From Flavobacteriaceae bacterium (GTDB lineage: Bacteria; Bacteroidota; Bacteroidia; Flavobacteriales; Flavobacteriaceae): a stretch of 5,623 nt of DNA. Of the stretch, positions 5,216-5,623 are shown in pieces. The translations under genes and the position numbers were made by a program. Each line of letters opens with the position of its first letter. Position 1 is the stretch's first letter. Location of the stretch: assembly GCA_947443815.1 (NCBI GenBank), contig CANEXR010000198.1, positions 1-5,623 on the forward strand, in the 5' to 3' direction. The notes under the pieces were generated by a model, which worked only from the letters and a program-made list of their open reading frames with translations, was not told the DNA's origin and did not search any database.

Positions 5216-5623
5216 ATGACAAAAATAAAAACGATTGCAATTATAACGACTCATTCTTTCGGCTATATTGACTTTTTAGTAGATAAGTTAAATTCAAATG
5301 AAGATGTTGATTTGACTTATGTTAACATTGATAAAATTCCTTTTCATCATAAAAATAAAACTTCAAGAATTATCAATTTTTTTTTGAAACTTTTTTTATT
5401 CCCTGGTTTAAAAGAAAAAAACAGAACAGATTTTATTAAAAAAACATTTATAAAGAAGCCTTTGTTTGATCAAGTATTAATTATTCGTCCGGATAAGCTT
5501 CAAAAAGAGGTTTTGTTTTTTTTGAAAAATAGTACTATTAGAATGGATTGTTTTTTATTTGACGGAATTGAAAATTTTAAAAATCAAAAAAAAATATTAT
5601 CTTATTTTGACACAATATTTAGT
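5216..5623 (+). CDS. Partial gene, polysaccharide glycosyltransferase-like protein
   Basis: The first 136 codons are open from ATG at 5216 to the edge of the window; the 3' end is outside. The protein begins with a short basic stretch and a beta strand (KTIAIITTHSFGYIDFLV, residues 5-22), as Rossmann-type glycosyltransferases of the GT-B fold often do. A second strand, QVLIIRPD at 86-93, and then CFLFDGIENF at 112-121 with ILSYFDTIFS at 127-136, resemble a pattern in Bacteroidota capsule and lipopolysaccharide proteins, where 'D(S/G)..NF...K.....FD.I.SFD' marks the domain junction. No transmembrane segment or signal peptide is evident. G+C is 72 of 343 bases over 5281-5623 (21%), far below tsaC and typical of laterally acquired surface-glycan genes. 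The coding call is secure; the functional call is a family resemblance from half a protein and could be wrong. Confidence 0.6.
   Translation, partial: MTKIKTIAIITTHSFGYIDFLVDKLNSNEDVDLTYVNIDKIPFHHKNKTSRIINFFLKLFLFPGLKEKNRTDFIKKTFIKKPLFDQVLIIRPDKLQKEVLFFLKNSTIRMDCFLFDGIENFKNQKKILSYFDTIFS

Overview
The base composition, the TAnnTTTG-type promoter elements and the protein family variants point to a member of the Bacteroidota, most likely Flavobacterium or a close relative. This is chromosomal sequence. No rRNA, tRNA, CRISPR array, insertion sequence or replication origin was seen.

Layout from left to right. Six genes are on the minus strand. They are a small secreted protein with a TonB-plug-like motif (31-549), a CDP-alcohol phosphatidyltransferase (753-1526), a COX15-type heme A synthase (1578-2600), a class II CCA-adding tRNA nucleotidyltransferase with an HD domain (2653-4074), a GxxExxY-family PD-(D/E)XK nuclease-like protein (4141-4524), and a TsaC/YrdC-type threonylcarbamoyl-AMP synthase (4585-5145). 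A divergent plus-strand gene starts at 5216 and runs off the right edge. It looks like a surface-polysaccharide glycosyltransferase-like protein. All gaps between genes are under about 210 bases.

Read in the direction of transcription, tsaC, the GxxExxY gene and cca could form one transcript. tsaC makes the precursor for t6A at tRNA position 37 and cca builds the tRNA 3' CCA end, so both act in tRNA maturation. Heme A synthase and the CDP-alcohol phosphatidyltransferase follow; both are membrane enzymes, and ctaA has its own promoter-like element. The last gene has the best promoter match in the window, only 13 bases from its start codon.

The most notable structure is the GxxExxY gene. It sits inside a near-perfect inverted repeat of about 30 bases (4103-4134 and 4548-4577) that begins 6 bases past its stop codon and 23 bases before its start. 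The gene is 22.7% G+C by hand count, against roughly 36% in sampled lines of the flanking genes. Each repeat arm contains a tandem pair of octamers. This looks like a compact repeat-plus-nuclease cassette inserted between two tRNA-maturation genes. The family and the repeat type are known from Bacteroidota, but how the repeat and protein relate is not settled from anything I know.
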